Below, piece by piece: positions 34,406-43,162 of a stretch of 64,000 nucleotides of DNA. A program made the position numbers and the translations under genes. The notes under the pieces are model-generated. The model was not told the DNA's origin and did not search any database. It saw only the letters and a program-made list of their open reading frames with translations. The stretch comes from Actinokineospora spheciospongiae (GTDB taxonomy: Bacteria > Actinomycetota > Actinomycetes > Mycobacteriales > Pseudonocardiaceae): the NCBI RefSeq assembly GCF_000564855.1, contig NZ_AYXG01000109.1:23558-87557 (forward strand). The letters are read 5' to 3'. The first letter of the stretch is position 1. Every line of letters starts with the position of its first letter.

Positions 34406-35635
34406 ATGGGACGAAAGCGGGTGCTGCGCAAGGCCGGGCTGCTGGCGCTGACGGTCAACGCCCTGCGCCCGCTGCGCAACCCGTGGACCTCGCTGCCCAC
34501 GTTCCTCGCGGGCTGGCTCACCGCCGAGCTGTCACCGCACCTGCTGGCCGCGGAGACGGCGGCCACGCTCACCGGCCTCGCCCGCCGCGGCCTGCGCGAC
34601 CGGGACGACCGGGTCGCCGCCGTGCTCGGCGGGCTGTCCGTCGCCGGGCTGGCCGCGCTGGCGCTGTCCGGGCGCAAGGCGGCGGCGGAGGTGGAGGCCG
34701 GGCTGCGCGAGGCGCTGGGCGAGGACTACGCCGACGGCCTCGACCACGTGCCCACCCGGGCGGAGCTGGCGGTGCCGTGGCGGCAGGTGCTGCTGCCGTT
34801 CCGGCTGGCCGACCCGACCGTGGTGCGCCGCCGCGACCTGCCCTACGCCCCCGGCGGGCGGCGCTTCGAGCTGGACGTCTACCACCACCGCGACCAGGGC
34901 GCGAAGCGGCCGGTGCTGGTCCAGGTGCACGGCGGCGCGTGGCTGACCGGCCGCAAGGACCAGCAGGGCATCCCGCTGATGCTGCACCTGGCCGCCAACG
35001 GCTGGCTGTGCGTCTCGGCGAACTACCCGCTGTCCCCGAAGACCCGGGTCGACCAGCAGCTCGTCGCGCTCAAGCGGGCGGTGGCCTGGGTGCGCGAGCA
35101 CGCGGCCGAGTACGGCGGCGACCCGGGGTTCATCGCCGTCACCGGCGGGTCGGCGGGCGGGCACCTGGCGACCATGCTGGCGCTGACCGGCAACGACCCG
35201 CACTGGCAGCCCGGGTTCGAGGACGCCGACACCTCGGTGCAGGCCTGCGCGCCGCACTACGGCGTCTACGACCTCGCCGCCGAGACCGAGACCCGCGCCG
35301 CCACCGTGCGGCTGTCGCTGCTGCTGAGCCGCTACGTCGTCGGCAAGGACCCGCGCCGGTACCCGGAGCTGTACCGGAGCCTGTCGCCGCTGGCGCAGGT
35401 GCGCGCCGACGCGCCGCCGTTCTTCGTGGTGCACGGTGCCGCCGACACGCTGGTCCCGGTGCCGGAGGCGCGCGAGTTCGTGCGCCGCCTGCGGGCGGTG
35501 TCGGCGAACCCGGTCGCGTACGCGGAGATCAGCGGCGCGCAGCACGCGTTCGACGTCTTCCCCTCGATCCGCAGCGCGCACGTGCTGCGCGGGGTGGCCC
35601 GGTTCCTGGAGTGGACCCACCGAAACACGGCCTAG
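34406..35635 (+). CDS. Alpha/beta-hydrolase esterase of the hormone-sensitive-lipase type
   Basis: A 409-residue esterase. The first 110 residues are helical and hydrophobic, possibly membrane-associated (LTVNALRPLRNPWTSLPTFL, LLAAETAATLTGL). The catalytic domain has the oxyanion motif VHGGAW, the nucleophile elbow GGSAGGHLA, an acid in HGAADTLVP and the histidine in QHAFDVF. This resembles mycobacterial LipC/LipM-type carboxylesterases. It is 60 bp after the hydratase gene on the same strand and may belong to the same lipid/steroid catabolic set. The substrate is unknown. Confidence 0.9.
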   Translation: MGRKRVLRKAGLLALTVNALRPLRNPWTSLPTFLAGWLTAELSPHLLAAETAATLTGLARRGLRDRDDRVAAVLGGLSVAGLAALALSGRKAAAEVEAGLREALGEDYADGLDHVPTRAELAVPWRQVLLPFRLADPTVVRRRDLPYAPGGRRFELDVYHHRDQGAKRPVLVQVHGGAWLTGRKDQQGIPLMLHLAANGWLCVSANYPLSPKTRVDQQLVALKRAVAWVREHAAEYGGDPGFIAVTGGSAGGHLATMLALTGNDPHWQPGFEDADTSVQACAPHYGVYDLAAETETRAATVRLSLLLSRYVVGKDPRRYPELYRSLSPLAQVRADAPPFFVVHGAADTLVPVPEAREFVRRLRAVSANPVAYAEISGAQHAFDVFPSIRSAHVLRGVARFLEWTHRNTA

Positions 35636-35644
35636 ACCGGTGCG

Positions 35645-36283
35645 GTGACCACAGGCATGCTGTGCGGCGTGACCGAGAACCCCCCCGTCCCCGCCTTCGA
35701 CCTCATCGGCAGCCGCTACGACGAGTCCTTCGTGGAGCGCGACGTCCAGATCGCCGAGGCGCAGTGGCTGATCGACCAGCTCCCCGCCGGGTCGCGGGTG
35801 CTGGACCTGGGCTGCGGCAGCGGCCTGCCCACCGTCAAGCAGTTCGTCGACGCGGGCCTGGAGGTCGTCGGCGTCGACGAGTCGTCGGTGATGCTCGACC
35901 TGGCCCGCGCGCACGCCCCGGGGGCCACGTTCGTCCACGGCGACCTGCGCGACCTGGCCGACCTGGGCGAATTCGACGCGGTGGCCACCTTCTTCGCCCT
36001 GCTGATGCTGCCCAAGGCCGACATCGCCGCCACCCTGCGCGCCCTCCGCAGGCTGCTGCGCGGCCCGAAGCTGCTGGTGATCAGCATGGTGCAGGGCGAC
36101 TTCGACGCGTTCCCGGTGAACTTCCTCGGTTCGCCGACCACGGTCACCGCCTACCCGCCGGACCAGCTCCGCCGGGTCGTGGCGGACGCCGGTTTCGACG
36201 TGCTCGACCTGCGCGAGTTCGAGGCCGAGGCCGAGCCCGGCCGCATCGAGGTCCAGCTCTACCTGCGCGCCACCGCGAAGTGA
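35645..36283 (+). CDS. Class I SAM-dependent methyltransferase
   Basis: A 212-residue methyltransferase of the Methyltransf_25 type. Motif I is VLDLGCGSGLPTVKQFV, motif II VVGVDESSVML, and the post-motif region FVHGDLRDLADLGEFDAV. The substrate is unknown. The frame starts with GTG 35645, 9 bp after the esterase stop; a GTG at 35669 would shorten it by eight residues and neither has a strong ribosome site. A strong hairpin follows the stop after 3 bp. Confidence 0.88.
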   Translation: MTTGMLCGVTENPPVPAFDLIGSRYDESFVERDVQIAEAQWLIDQLPAGSRVLDLGCGSGLPTVKQFVDAGLEVVGVDESSVMLDLARAHAPGATFVHGDLRDLADLGEFDAVATFFALLMLPKADIAATLRALRRLLRGPKLLVISMVQGDFDAFPVNFLGSPTTVTAYPPDQLRRVVADAGFDVLDLREFEAEAEPGRIEVQLYLRATAK

Positions 36284-36286
36284 CCC

Positions 36287-36324
36287 CGGCGGCGGCCCGG
36301 TTCCGCGGGACCGGGCCGCCGCCG
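36287..36324 (+). terminator. Strong hairpin terminator after the methyltransferase gene
   Basis: A perfect 15-bp inverted repeat (CGGCGGCGGCCCGGT, eight-base loop, complement) closes the plus-strand unit that starts with the KshB-like gene. Confidence 0.85.
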
Positions 36325-36365
36325 TGTCCTGTTCGTGTCCTGCCTGGAGCCTGACCGGTCGGGAA

Positions 36366-36404
36366 GCGGAAGGGGCCCGGCGTCGACCGCCGGGCCCCTT
36401 CCGC
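36366..36404 (-). terminator. Strong hairpin terminator of the sigma factor gene
   Basis: A perfect 17-bp inverted repeat (GCGGAAGGGGCCCGGCG, loop TCGAC, complement) lies 14 bp beyond the minus-strand sigma factor stop. Confidence 0.85.
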
Positions 36405-36418
36405 AACCGGGAGCAGTC

Positions 36419-37066
36419 CTACAGCCACTCACCGGCGGTCAGGCTGCCGCGCAGGCGGTTGAGCGCGCGGTGCTGGGCGACGCGGACGGCGGTGGCGGTG
36501 AGGCCGATGGCGGTGGCGGTCTCCTGGGCGGAGAGGCCGACGACCAGGCGCAGGACCAGGATCTCGCGCTGGCGGGGGGCGAGGGTGTCGAGCAGGCCCA
36601 CCAGGCGTTCGCGCATCTCCCCGCGCAGCATGGTCTGCTCGGGGCCGAGGCCGTGGTCGATGGTGTCGGGGACGTCGGCGACGGGGTCGGAGCGGTCGCG
36701 GCCGGAGCGGCGGTAGTAGTCGGCGACCTTGTGCGAGGCGATGCCGTAGACGAACGGCAGGAACGACTCGCGGTCGTCGGAGTAGCGGGGCAGGGCGCCG
36801 AGGACGGCGAGCAGGATCTCCTGGGCGACGTCGTCGGCGGAGGAGAAGGCGCTGCCGGTGCGGCCGATGCGGGCGCGGCAGTAGCGGATGATCGCCGGGT
36901 TGATCCAGGTGAACAGCGTGCCCTGGGCTTCCCTGTCCCCGGCGAGCGAGGCGGCCACCAGCTCGTGGAACGCGGTGCTCTTGAGCCGGGTGAAGACGGC
37001 GTCCGTCGAGGCCGAGCGGCCGGGACGGGCGGTTGTGTCCGGAACGGACGGGGTAGCTGAACTCAC
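36419..37066 (-). CDS. ECF-type sigma factor of the ShbA/SigD kind
   Basis: A 215-residue sigma-70 family protein. Region 2 spans about residues 40-110 (SSADDVAQEILLAVLGALPRY, FVYGIASHKVADYYRR), which binds core enzyme and the -10 element. Region 4 spans about 150-205 (LAPRQREILVLRLVVGLSAQ, TAVRVAQHRALNRLRG). These phrases match the ShbA/SigD group that, in Streptomyces and Mycobacterium, directs transcription of principal sigma or housekeeping genes. GTG 37066 is preceded by GGGGG. The frame can be extended to 37273, but that part is not sigma-like. No anti-sigma gene is adjacent. A long spacer lies upstream. Confidence 0.9.
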   Translation of the reverse strand: MSSATPSVPDTTARPGRSASTDAVFTRLKSTAFHELVAASLAGDREAQGTLFTWINPAIIRYCRARIGRTGSAFSSADDVAQEILLAVLGALPRYSDDRESFLPFVYGIASHKVADYYRRSGRDRSDPVADVPDTIDHGLGPEQTMLRGEMRERLVGLLDTLAPRQREILVLRLVVGLSAQETATAIGLTATAVRVAQHRALNRLRGSLTAGEWL

Positions 37067-37575
37067 TTGAGCCCCCAGAGATAGCGGCACGCCGAAAGAG
37101 GAGAGGACACGCCGTCGGAATCCGCGACGGCGCTGCTGTCCCGGCTCACCGCTCCACCCGTCCGCGTGACAGTCGGATTCGATGGTGGCCCTGACGGAGA
37201 GTGATGGTAGCCGGGATTTTGGCTCCGCACCAGAGGCGCGACTGCTGCATACGAGGGATGGTTCTGGATTCAACCTTAGGATGGTTAGGGTCCAAGGTCC
37301 CTATGCGGACACGGCCGTACGCAGTTCGGGCCCAGCCCCCACCGGCCGCCCCGCCCGGCCCCTCACCTGCGCATCTCTCGAATCCCGACAACCGACGTAC
37401 CCTTGAGGTGCGCGACGGGGACCACAGCCTGCCCCGTTCCGGGGCAAACGGTGGACAACAGTGCGGCCGTGCTTCCGGCAGCGTGAGCGGCGCTACGCCG
37501 AACGAGTGATGCCTTGCTCGAATGGAGTAATGGCACCCGGCGCGGCGTCGTCGAACCCGGCCCACCCGAACGGGG
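37067..37575. other. Long divergent spacer
   Basis: About 510 bp between the sigma factor and the 2-hydroxyacid dehydrogenase genes. It is a little richer in A+T around 37180-37310, with AACCTTAGGATGGTTAGGG and similar motifs, which suggests promoters for the minus-strand sigma gene. Short frames inside it lack coding character. I see no RNA gene. Confidence 0.45.
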
Positions 37576-38562
37576 ATGCATTTCGCCATGGACATGAGCC
37601 AGCCGATCGTCGTGGTCCTGCACGGCGCCGACCGCCCACCCGCGATGGGACCGGTCGAGGCGCTGTCGCGGGTCCGCTACACGAACGCGGGCGGGCTGTG
37701 GTCGGCCCTCAACGGGGCGCACGCACTGTTCGTGTGGGACTCACGCACCCCGGTCCTGGCCCGGGTGTGGGACGCCGCGGACTCGCTGCGGTGGGTGCAC
37801 GCGGCCAGCGCGGGTGTGGACAACCTGCTCTTCCCGGGGCTGCGCGACAGCGACGTGCTGCTGACCAACTCCCGCGGCGTGTTCGACGAGCCGATGGCCG
37901 AGTACGTGCTCGGCCTGGTGCTCGCCTTCGCCAAGGACCTGCCCACGACCATCCGCCTGCAGCAGCGCAGGCACTGGAGCCACCGGGAGACCGAGCGGCT
38001 GGCGGGCTCGCGGGCGCTGGTGGTCGGCACCGGTCCGATCGGCCGCGCCATCGGCCGCAAGCTCGGCGCCGCGGGGGTCATCGTCTCCGGGGTGGGCCGG
38101 GTGGCCAGGGCCGCCGACCCCGACCTGGGGGACGTGGTGCCGATGGCGGGGCTGCGCTCCGCGCTGCCGCACCACGACTGGGTGGTCCTCGCCGCCCCGC
38201 TCACCCCCGAGACGACCGGGCTGATCGACGCGGCCGCCCTGCGCGCCATGCGCGGTACCGCCCGGCTGGTCAACGTCGGCCGCGGCGGGCTGGTGGTGCA
38301 GCCGGACCTGATCGACGCGCTGGACTCGCGGGAGATCGCGGGCGCGGCCTTCGACGTGTTCCGCGACGACCCGCTGCCGCCGTCCTCGCCGCTGTGGGAC
38401 ATGCCGAACGTGCTGATCTCCCCGCACATGTCCGGGGACGTGGTCGGCTGGCGGGAGGAACTGGTGCGCCGCTTCCAGGACAACCTGGAGCGCTTCCGCG
38501 ACGGCAGGCCGCTGGTGAACCTGGTGGACAAGCGCCGCGGGTACGTGCGCGGCGGTTCGTGA
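37576..38562 (+). CDS. D-2-hydroxyacid dehydrogenase (NAD-dependent)
   Basis: A 328-residue oxidoreductase. The NAD-binding Rossmann motif is VVGTGPIGRAIGRKL. The catalytic Arg lies in NVGRGGLVVQ and the His in ISPHMSGD. The usual catalytic Glu position in the DVFxxEPLP motif reads DVFRDDPLP, with Asp in place of Glu. It probably reduces a 2-keto acid; the substrate is unknown. ATGs at 37576, 37588 and 37594 are all possible starts; the longest is listed. Confidence 0.88.
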   Translation: MHFAMDMSQPIVVVLHGADRPPAMGPVEALSRVRYTNAGGLWSALNGAHALFVWDSRTPVLARVWDAADSLRWVHAASAGVDNLLFPGLRDSDVLLTNSRGVFDEPMAEYVLGLVLAFAKDLPTTIRLQQRRHWSHRETERLAGSRALVVGTGPIGRAIGRKLGAAGVIVSGVGRVARAADPDLGDVVPMAGLRSALPHHDWVVLAAPLTPETTGLIDAAALRAMRGTARLVNVGRGGLVVQPDLIDALDSREIAGAAFDVFRDDPLPPSSPLWDMPNVLISPHMSGDVVGWREELVRRFQDNLERFRDGRPLVNLVDKRRGYVRGGS

Positions 38563-38655
38563 CGTCGATTTGCCGCGCCCCCGGGGTCGGCGGAAATCGG
38601 TCTTGGCCTGCACTTTTCACTCTGGTGGGGGATAGTTCGGGCACTGCGGCAAACA

Positions 38656-38671
38656 GGTGACGCCGGTCACA
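38656..38671. promoter_or_regulatory. Crp-like half-site pair before the fadE operon
   Basis: GGTGACGCCGGTCACA contains GTGA-N6-TCAC, the spacing of Crp-family operators. It lies 77 bp upstream of the acyl-CoA dehydrogenase start and 21 bp before a second palindrome. Binding by a Crp-type regulator is inferred. Confidence 0.45.
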
Positions 38672-38692
38672 GAGGTCGAACGAACCCGGTTG

Positions 38693-38706
38693 CTACTCTA
38701 GAGTAG
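38693..38706. promoter_or_regulatory. Palindromic operator before the fadE operon
   Basis: CTACTCTAGAGTAG is a perfect 14-bp palindrome, 41 bp upstream of the start codon and close to where the core promoter should be. A TetR-like repressor site is likely (inference). Confidence 0.65.
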
Positions 38707-38747
38707 GTAAGCCAGATCGGACGGTTCGACACTGAGGTGGGAGCACC

Positions 38748-40091
38748 ATGGCCACGAAAGAGGGAACGGGCACCGCGCAGCCCAGGCGGGATGCCATGGG
38801 CACGGTCCTCGCGGCGCTGAACAAGCTGGCGAGCACGGAGGTGCTCGACCGCTTCGGCCTGCGCAAGCCGGTGGAGCGCGGGCTCTACGAGGCGACCAGG
38901 AGCGGCTTCACCGCGGTCGGCGCGGCCAGCCGCACGTTCGCCTCGGCCACCAAGCAGAGCAAGCCCAAGCGCCTGCCCTCGGCCCCGGAGCGCGGTCTGT
39001 TCGACCTGACGCCCGACGAGGAGCAGGGCATGATCCGCGAGACGGTGGTGGAGTTCGCCGCCGAGCAGATCCGCCCCATCGCCGCCGACGCCGACGCCAA
39101 GTGCGAGGCGCCGCAGGGCCTGCTCTCGCAGATCCAGGAACTCGGCGTCACCCTGGTGGGCGTGCCCGAGGAGCTCGGCGGCCTGGGCACCGAGCGCTCC
39201 GCGGTCACCAACGTCCTGGTCGCCGAGGCCCTCGCGCACGGCGACATGGGCCTCGCGGTCGCCTGCCTGGCGCCCTCGGCGGTCAGCACCGCCCTGGTCC
39301 AGTGGGGCGACGAGACCCAGCAGTCCACCTACCTGCCCGCCTTCGTCGGCGACAACGTCCCGGCCGCGGCCCTGACCATCCAGGAGCCCACGCCGCTGTT
39401 CGACCCGTTCAAGCTCAAGACCAAGGCCTACCGCACCGCGGGCGGCTTCGTCATCGAGGGCGTCAAGTCCCTGGTGCCGCGGGCCAACCAGGCCGAGCTG
39501 TTCATCGTCGCCGCCGACCTCGACGGCCGCGGCCCGGCGCTGTTCCTGGTCGAGTCCGGCTCCGCGGGCGTCACGGTCGAGTCCGAGCCCGCCATGGGCC
39601 TGCGCGCCGCGGGCATGGGCCGCCTGCGCCTGGACAAGGTCGCGCTGCCCGCCACCGCCCTGCTCGGCGGCGGCAAGGCCGACGTGTTCGCCGAGTGCGT
39701 GCGGCTCTCCCGCATCGGCTGGTGCGCCCTCGCCCTGGGCACCGGCCAGGCCGTGCTCGACTACGTCATCCCCTACGTCAACGACCGGGTGGCGTTCGGC
39801 GAGCCCATCTCGCACCGGCAGAGCGTGGCGTTCATGGTCGCCAACATCGGCATCGAGCTCGAGGGCATGCGCCTGCTCACCTACAAGGCCGCCTCGCGCG
39901 CCGAGCAGGGCAAGCCCTACGCCCGCGAGGCCGCGCTGGCCCGCAAGCTGTGCGCCGACAAGGGCATGCTGATCGGCAACGACGGCGTGCAGCTTCTCGG
40001 TGGGCACGGTTTCGTCAAGGAGCACCCCGTGGAGCGGTGGTACCGCGACCTGCGGGCCATCGGTCTGGTCGAAGGCATCGTCCTCGTCTGA
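38748..40091 (+). CDS. Acyl-CoA dehydrogenase, FadE24-like
   Basis: A 447-residue acyl-CoA dehydrogenase family member. It has an unusual N-terminal extension of about 85 residues (LDRFGLRKPVERGLYEATRSGF, then ASRTFASATKQS), matching mycobacterial FadE24. The dehydrogenase core starts at FDLTPDEEQGMI and ends LLGGHGFVKEHPVERWYRDLRA. The substrate-binding Thr/Gly-rich loop reads TIQEPTPLFDPFKLKTKA in place of the usual TEPxxGSD motif. The typical C-terminal EGT catalytic glutamate is replaced by LVEGIVLV-type sequence. It likely acts as a heterodimer partner of the next gene product, as proposed for paired FadE proteins (inference). GAGGTGGGAG precedes the ATG. Confidence 0.9.
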   Translation: MATKEGTGTAQPRRDAMGTVLAALNKLASTEVLDRFGLRKPVERGLYEATRSGFTAVGAASRTFASATKQSKPKRLPSAPERGLFDLTPDEEQGMIRETVVEFAAEQIRPIAADADAKCEAPQGLLSQIQELGVTLVGVPEELGGLGTERSAVTNVLVAEALAHGDMGLAVACLAPSAVSTALVQWGDETQQSTYLPAFVGDNVPAAALTIQEPTPLFDPFKLKTKAYRTAGGFVIEGVKSLVPRANQAELFIVAADLDGRGPALFLVESGSAGVTVESEPAMGLRAAGMGRLRLDKVALPATALLGGGKADVFAECVRLSRIGWCALALGTGQAVLDYVIPYVNDRVAFGEPISHRQSVAFMVANIGIELEGMRLLTYKAASRAEQGKPYAREAALARKLCADKGMLIGNDGVQLLGGHGFVKEHPVERWYRDLRAIGLVEGIVLV

Positions 40092-40123
40092 GGGCCCACA
40101 CGAGGCGTAAGGAACACAGGGAA

Positions 40124-41338
40124 ATGACGATCAACCTCGAGATCCCCAAGAAGTTCGAGCAGCTCGTGGAGCAGGCCCACGCCGCCGCCGCCGAGTTCTT
40201 CCGGCCCAACTCCCGCAAGTACGACCAGGCCGAGCACACCTACCCCAAGGAGCTCGACATGCTGGCCGCCCTGCTGGACGGCCTCTCGGCCTCCGGCAAC
40301 GGCACCGGCGCGGGCGGCGTCCGCCGCGGCGACGGCAAGAAGGACAAGGACCAGGGCAACCGCAACGGCTCCAACCTCCAGCTCCTCCTGGGCACCATGG
40401 AGATGTGCTGGGGCGACGTGGGCCTGCTGCTGTCGATGCCGCGCCAGGGCCTGGGCAACGCCGCCATCGCCTCGGTCGCCAACGACGAGCAGTTGGAGCG
40501 CTACAAGGGCAAGTGGGCCGCCATGGCCATCACCGAGCCCGACACCGGCTCCGACTCCGGCGCCATCCGCGCCACCGCGGTCAAGGACGGCGACTACTAC
40601 GTCCTGAACGGCGAGAAGATCTTCGTGACCTCCGGCGAGCGCGCGGACTGCGTGGTCGTCTGGGCCACCCTCGACCGCAACCTGGGCAAGGCCGCGATCA
40701 AGTCCTTCGTGGTCGACCGCGGCACCCCCGGCTTCGAACTGGTGCGCCTGGAGCACAAGCTGGGCATCCGCGCGTCGGACACCGCCCACTTCCGCCTGGA
40801 CAACGTCCGCGTCCACAAGGACAACCTGCTGGGCAGCCCCGAGGTCAACACCGAACAGGGCTTCGCGGGCGTCATGCAGACCTTCGACAACACCCGCCCC
40901 CTGGTGGCCGCCATGGCCATCGGCGTGGCCCGGGCGTCGCTCGAGGAAACCCGCCGCATCCTGGAGGAGTCGGGCGTCGTCATCGACTACGACCGCCCCG
41001 CCCAGACCCAGTCCGCCGCCGCCGCCACCTTCCTCCAGCTCGAAGCCGACTGGGAGGCCGCGTACCTGCTGGCCCTGGAAGCGGCGTGGATGGCCGACAA
41101 CCGCAAGCCCAACTCGCTGCAGGCCTCCATGGCCAAGGCCAAGGCCGGGCGCACCGGCTCGGACGTCACCCTGCGCTGCGTGGAGCTGACGGGGTCGCTG
41201 GGCTACAGCGAGAACTCGCTCCTGGAGAAGTGGGCCCGCGACTCGAAGATCCTGGACATCTTCGAGGGCACCCAGCAGATCCAGCAGCTCATCGTGGCCC
41301 GCCGCCTGCTCGGGAAGTCGTCGTCTGAGCTGAAGTGA
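40124..41338 (+). CDS. Acyl-CoA dehydrogenase, FadE23-like
   Basis: A 404-residue acyl-CoA dehydrogenase starting MTINLEIPKKFEQLVEQAH. Substrate/FAD motifs are intact: ITEPDTGSDSGAIRATA, IFVTSGERADCVVV and LDIFEGTQQIQQLIVARRLL, with the catalytic-position Glu in FEGT. The pairing with the FadE24-like gene 32 bp upstream is the same as in M. tuberculosis fadE24-fadE23. In alpha2beta2 acyl-CoA dehydrogenases one subunit supplies the base, which fits this protein having the catalytic Glu and the other lacking it. The substrate is unknown. A strong hairpin follows. Confidence 0.92.
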   Translation: MTINLEIPKKFEQLVEQAHAAAAEFFRPNSRKYDQAEHTYPKELDMLAALLDGLSASGNGTGAGGVRRGDGKKDKDQGNRNGSNLQLLLGTMEMCWGDVGLLLSMPRQGLGNAAIASVANDEQLERYKGKWAAMAITEPDTGSDSGAIRATAVKDGDYYVLNGEKIFVTSGERADCVVVWATLDRNLGKAAIKSFVVDRGTPGFELVRLEHKLGIRASDTAHFRLDNVRVHKDNLLGSPEVNTEQGFAGVMQTFDNTRPLVAAMAIGVARASLEETRRILEESGVVIDYDRPAQTQSAAAATFLQLEADWEAAYLLALEAAWMADNRKPNSLQASMAKAKAGRTGSDVTLRCVELTGSLGYSENSLLEKWARDSKILDIFEGTQQIQQLIVARRLLGKSSSELK

Positions 41339-41362
41339 CTTAGTAACAACGGTTCTGACATG

Positions 41363-41397
41363 GCAGCGCCCGAGTCCCCTGTGGACTCGGGCGCTGC
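41363..41397 (+). terminator. Hairpin terminator after the fadE pair
   Basis: A perfect 14-bp inverted repeat (GCAGCGCCCGAGTC, seven-base loop, complement), followed by TGTATA, closes the operon. Confidence 0.88.
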
Positions 41398-41434
41398 TGT
41401 ATAGGGCGGTTGCCGGGAGCATTTTCGGTTGAGG

Positions 41435-42037
41435 TCAGTTGAGGACCACCGCTTGGTGCAGGGTGCGGATTAGTTGATGGGCCAGTACCCACCGGATGTC
41501 GGGGTTGTCGAAGTCAACGACGGACACTCCGGCGGCCACCGGCCCAGTGGGCGACGGTGTGTAGAGGGTGCCTCGGATGCCGACGATCGGGGCGGTGAAA
41601 GCCCGGATCGCCGCGTGGCTCTCGCGCAGGGCCGGGCAGGCCCGGATGGCGATGGGTAGGCAGTGGACGCAGATCGGGGGTTCGGTGACATCCATGCCCT
41701 GTGGCCATCCCGGCCAGTCGGTGCGCCGGTCTTGCAGGAGCCACAGGGTGCCGTCGTCGTCGTTCTGGTCGGCGGGGCCTGCGCACACCTGGCAGAGCAG
41801 TTCGCCCATGACCTGGCGTTGGCGGGCGCTGTGCACCGCCGCGAACTGCGGGGCGCCCTGCCCGGGTGCTGACGGGGCACGCTGCCATAACACGCCCCGG
41901 TCGTCTCGGTCCCCGGTGGTCTCGTCTGCGTAGGCGATGCCACCACCCGGGCATTGGACAAGCGGGCCTGTCTCGGACTGCTCCGCAGACCATGCGGTGA
42001 TGCAAGGGACACGGGGATGGTGGGTTGTCGCGGTCAC
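41435..42037 (-). CDS. Hypothetical zinc-finger-like protein, last gene of the coupled operon
   Basis: A 200-residue protein starting at GTG 42037, overlapping the upstream stop. Two CxxC pairs (LCQVCAGPA and ICVHCLP) spaced about 45 residues apart could bind zinc. Other features are an N-terminal PRVPCITAWS segment and a C-terminal VDFDNPDIRWVLAHQLI. No enzyme motif is visible. I do not recognise the family. It is the last of five small genes linked by 4-bp overlaps, suggesting production in fixed ratio. Confidence 0.8.
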   Translation of the reverse strand: MTATTHHPRVPCITAWSAEQSETGPLVQCPGGGIAYADETTGDRDDRGVLWQRAPSAPGQGAPQFAAVHSARQRQVMGELLCQVCAGPADQNDDDGTLWLLQDRRTDWPGWPQGMDVTEPPICVHCLPIAIRACPALRESHAAIRAFTAPIVGIRGTLYTPSPTGPVAAGVSVVDFDNPDIRWVLAHQLIRTLHQAVVLN

Positions 42038-42555
42038 CGCTCACTCTCCTCACCATCAGGGAGGTCGAGGAGGCACGCCAGGGCGGGTGGGTAGTCCCTG
42101 TCCGGAGCCCAGTTCCCCCGGGCGAGGGCGTGGACCACCACCGAACCCAACGTCATCTGGTTTCCCGCGAGCAGTCCTGGGAACAGGGGCGGGTGCCAGG
42201 GCACCGCGTCGACCACGTGGTAGGCGATGCCGTCCAAGGTCGACCCCGTCAGCTCCAAGGACAGGATCCCGCCGTCCGGGGTTCGTCGAGCCACCATGTC
42301 CCAGTCGCCGTCCAGGGACTCGCGCCAGGTCAGCAGACCCGCGCACACCTGCTGGAGGTTGCCGCACCTGATCTCGATCATGACCGGGAACCGCACCCCG
42401 GTGTTGATCCGCACCGACACCGGACCGGCCAGCTTGTGCCGGTGCTCGTGCAGGTGCCGATCCAGCGACCGCACCAGCTCCGCCATCGAGTGCCGCGCAT
42501 CCGGTGCCGCGCTTTCGCCGGTCGGGACCGCTGCACGTTGCCGGGCCTCTGTCAT
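42034..42555 (-). CDS. Hypothetical protein, 173 aa, fourth gene of the coupled operon
   Basis: ATG 42555 overlaps the upstream stop (ATGA) and has AGAGAGGAC just before it. The protein has a short charged N-terminus, a basic helix (RHLHEHRHKLAGPVSVRI), and mixed strands and helices with FPVMIEIRCGNLQQVCAGLLTW and LELTGSTLDGIAYHVVDAV. It ends in an acidic tail. No membrane segment is visible, and I do not recognise the family. Its stop overlaps the next start (GTGA). Confidence 0.8.
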   Translation of the reverse strand: MTEARQRAAVPTGESAAPDARHSMAELVRSLDRHLHEHRHKLAGPVSVRINTGVRFPVMIEIRCGNLQQVCAGLLTWRESLDGDWDMVARRTPDGGILSLELTGSTLDGIAYHVVDAVPWHPPLFPGLLAGNQMTLGSVVVHALARGNWAPDRDYPPALACLLDLPDGEESER

Positions 42556-42773
42556 CGCCGTCCTCTCTGGATCGCCATGATCGAAACTCCTGCCGTTCCG
42601 CAACCGGTGTTTCGGCCGCTGCCCACAGGTTCGACCGGCAGAGGTCTCATCCAAAGACCCCGAGTGTTCGCCGCAGGAGCCGAGTTCTCGGGCCGCCGAG
42701 GACCCAAGAACTCATGCGACTCCCGCAACGTCATTGGCGGCCCTGCCTTCTGCTGCCTCTTCTGACGAGTCAC
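42552..42773 (-). CDS. Small hypothetical protein, third gene of the coupled operon
   Basis: A 73-residue frame from GTG 42773, overlapping the previous stop (GTGA) and itself ending in an ATGA overlap with the next start. It begins with a basic segment (TRQKRQQKAGPPMTLRESHEFL) and is otherwise low in recognisable structure. The only strong support is the unbroken chain of 4-bp overlaps on both sides. It could be a translational spacer rather than a stable protein. Confidence 0.5.
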   Translation of the reverse strand: MTRQKRQQKAGPPMTLRESHEFLGPRRPENSAPAANTRGLWMRPLPVEPVGSGRNTGCGTAGVSIMAIQRGRR

Positions 42774-43162
42774 CGCACACCCCGCCTGCCACTGCGGAGC
42801 CGACCACCTTGCACCTGTGCCGCCCGGGCACCCCAGTCACGGGCCTGGAACTCGAACGCCTGCGCGGCAGCCTCCACAGCGGCCAATGACCACCAGGAGT
42901 GCGCACCTTGCGCCGCGATCTCTCGCCACGCTGAGGCCACGGCCAGAGAAGTCGCGGCCATTGCCCGAGCCACATCCGGATTGCCCGGTTGCGCCGACGA
43001 CGTCGCCTCGGACGCGTACCCGTAGTCCCGATACGCCTCCTGCCATGCTTCGACCAACCCACCTGGCACCGACGCGAGAACCGCGTCCGGCCCGACCCCG
43101 GGGGGAGGGACCAGGCCGGAAACCGGCCCCTCCCCATCAGGCTGCCGAGACACCGCGATCAC
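42770..43162 (-). CDS. Helical hypothetical protein, second gene of the coupled operon
   Basis: A 130-residue protein from GTG 43162, which overlaps the stop of the 34-residue peptide gene and follows a GAGAAGG. It has a Gly/Pro-rich N-terminal third, then Ala-rich helices (NPDVARAMAATSLAVASAWREIAAQ, given in parts: DVARAMAATSLAVASAW) with Trp pairs (SWWSLAAVEAAAQAFEFQ). The pattern suggests a helical bundle. No known motif is seen. Confidence 0.7.
   Translation of the reverse strand: MIAVSRQPDGEGPVSGLVPPPGVGPDAVLASVPGGLVEAWQEAYRDYGYASEATSSAQPGNPDVARAMAATSLAVASAWREIAAQGAHSWWSLAAVEAAAQAFEFQARDWGARAAQVQGGRLRSGRRGVR

Noticed and set aside
37201..37509. A 102-codon plus-strand frame upstream of the 2-hydroxyacid dehydrogenase
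   Set aside because: It lies in the sigma-gene promoter spacer, lacks a ribosome site and has a Pro/Ser/Arg-rich translation without recognisable features.
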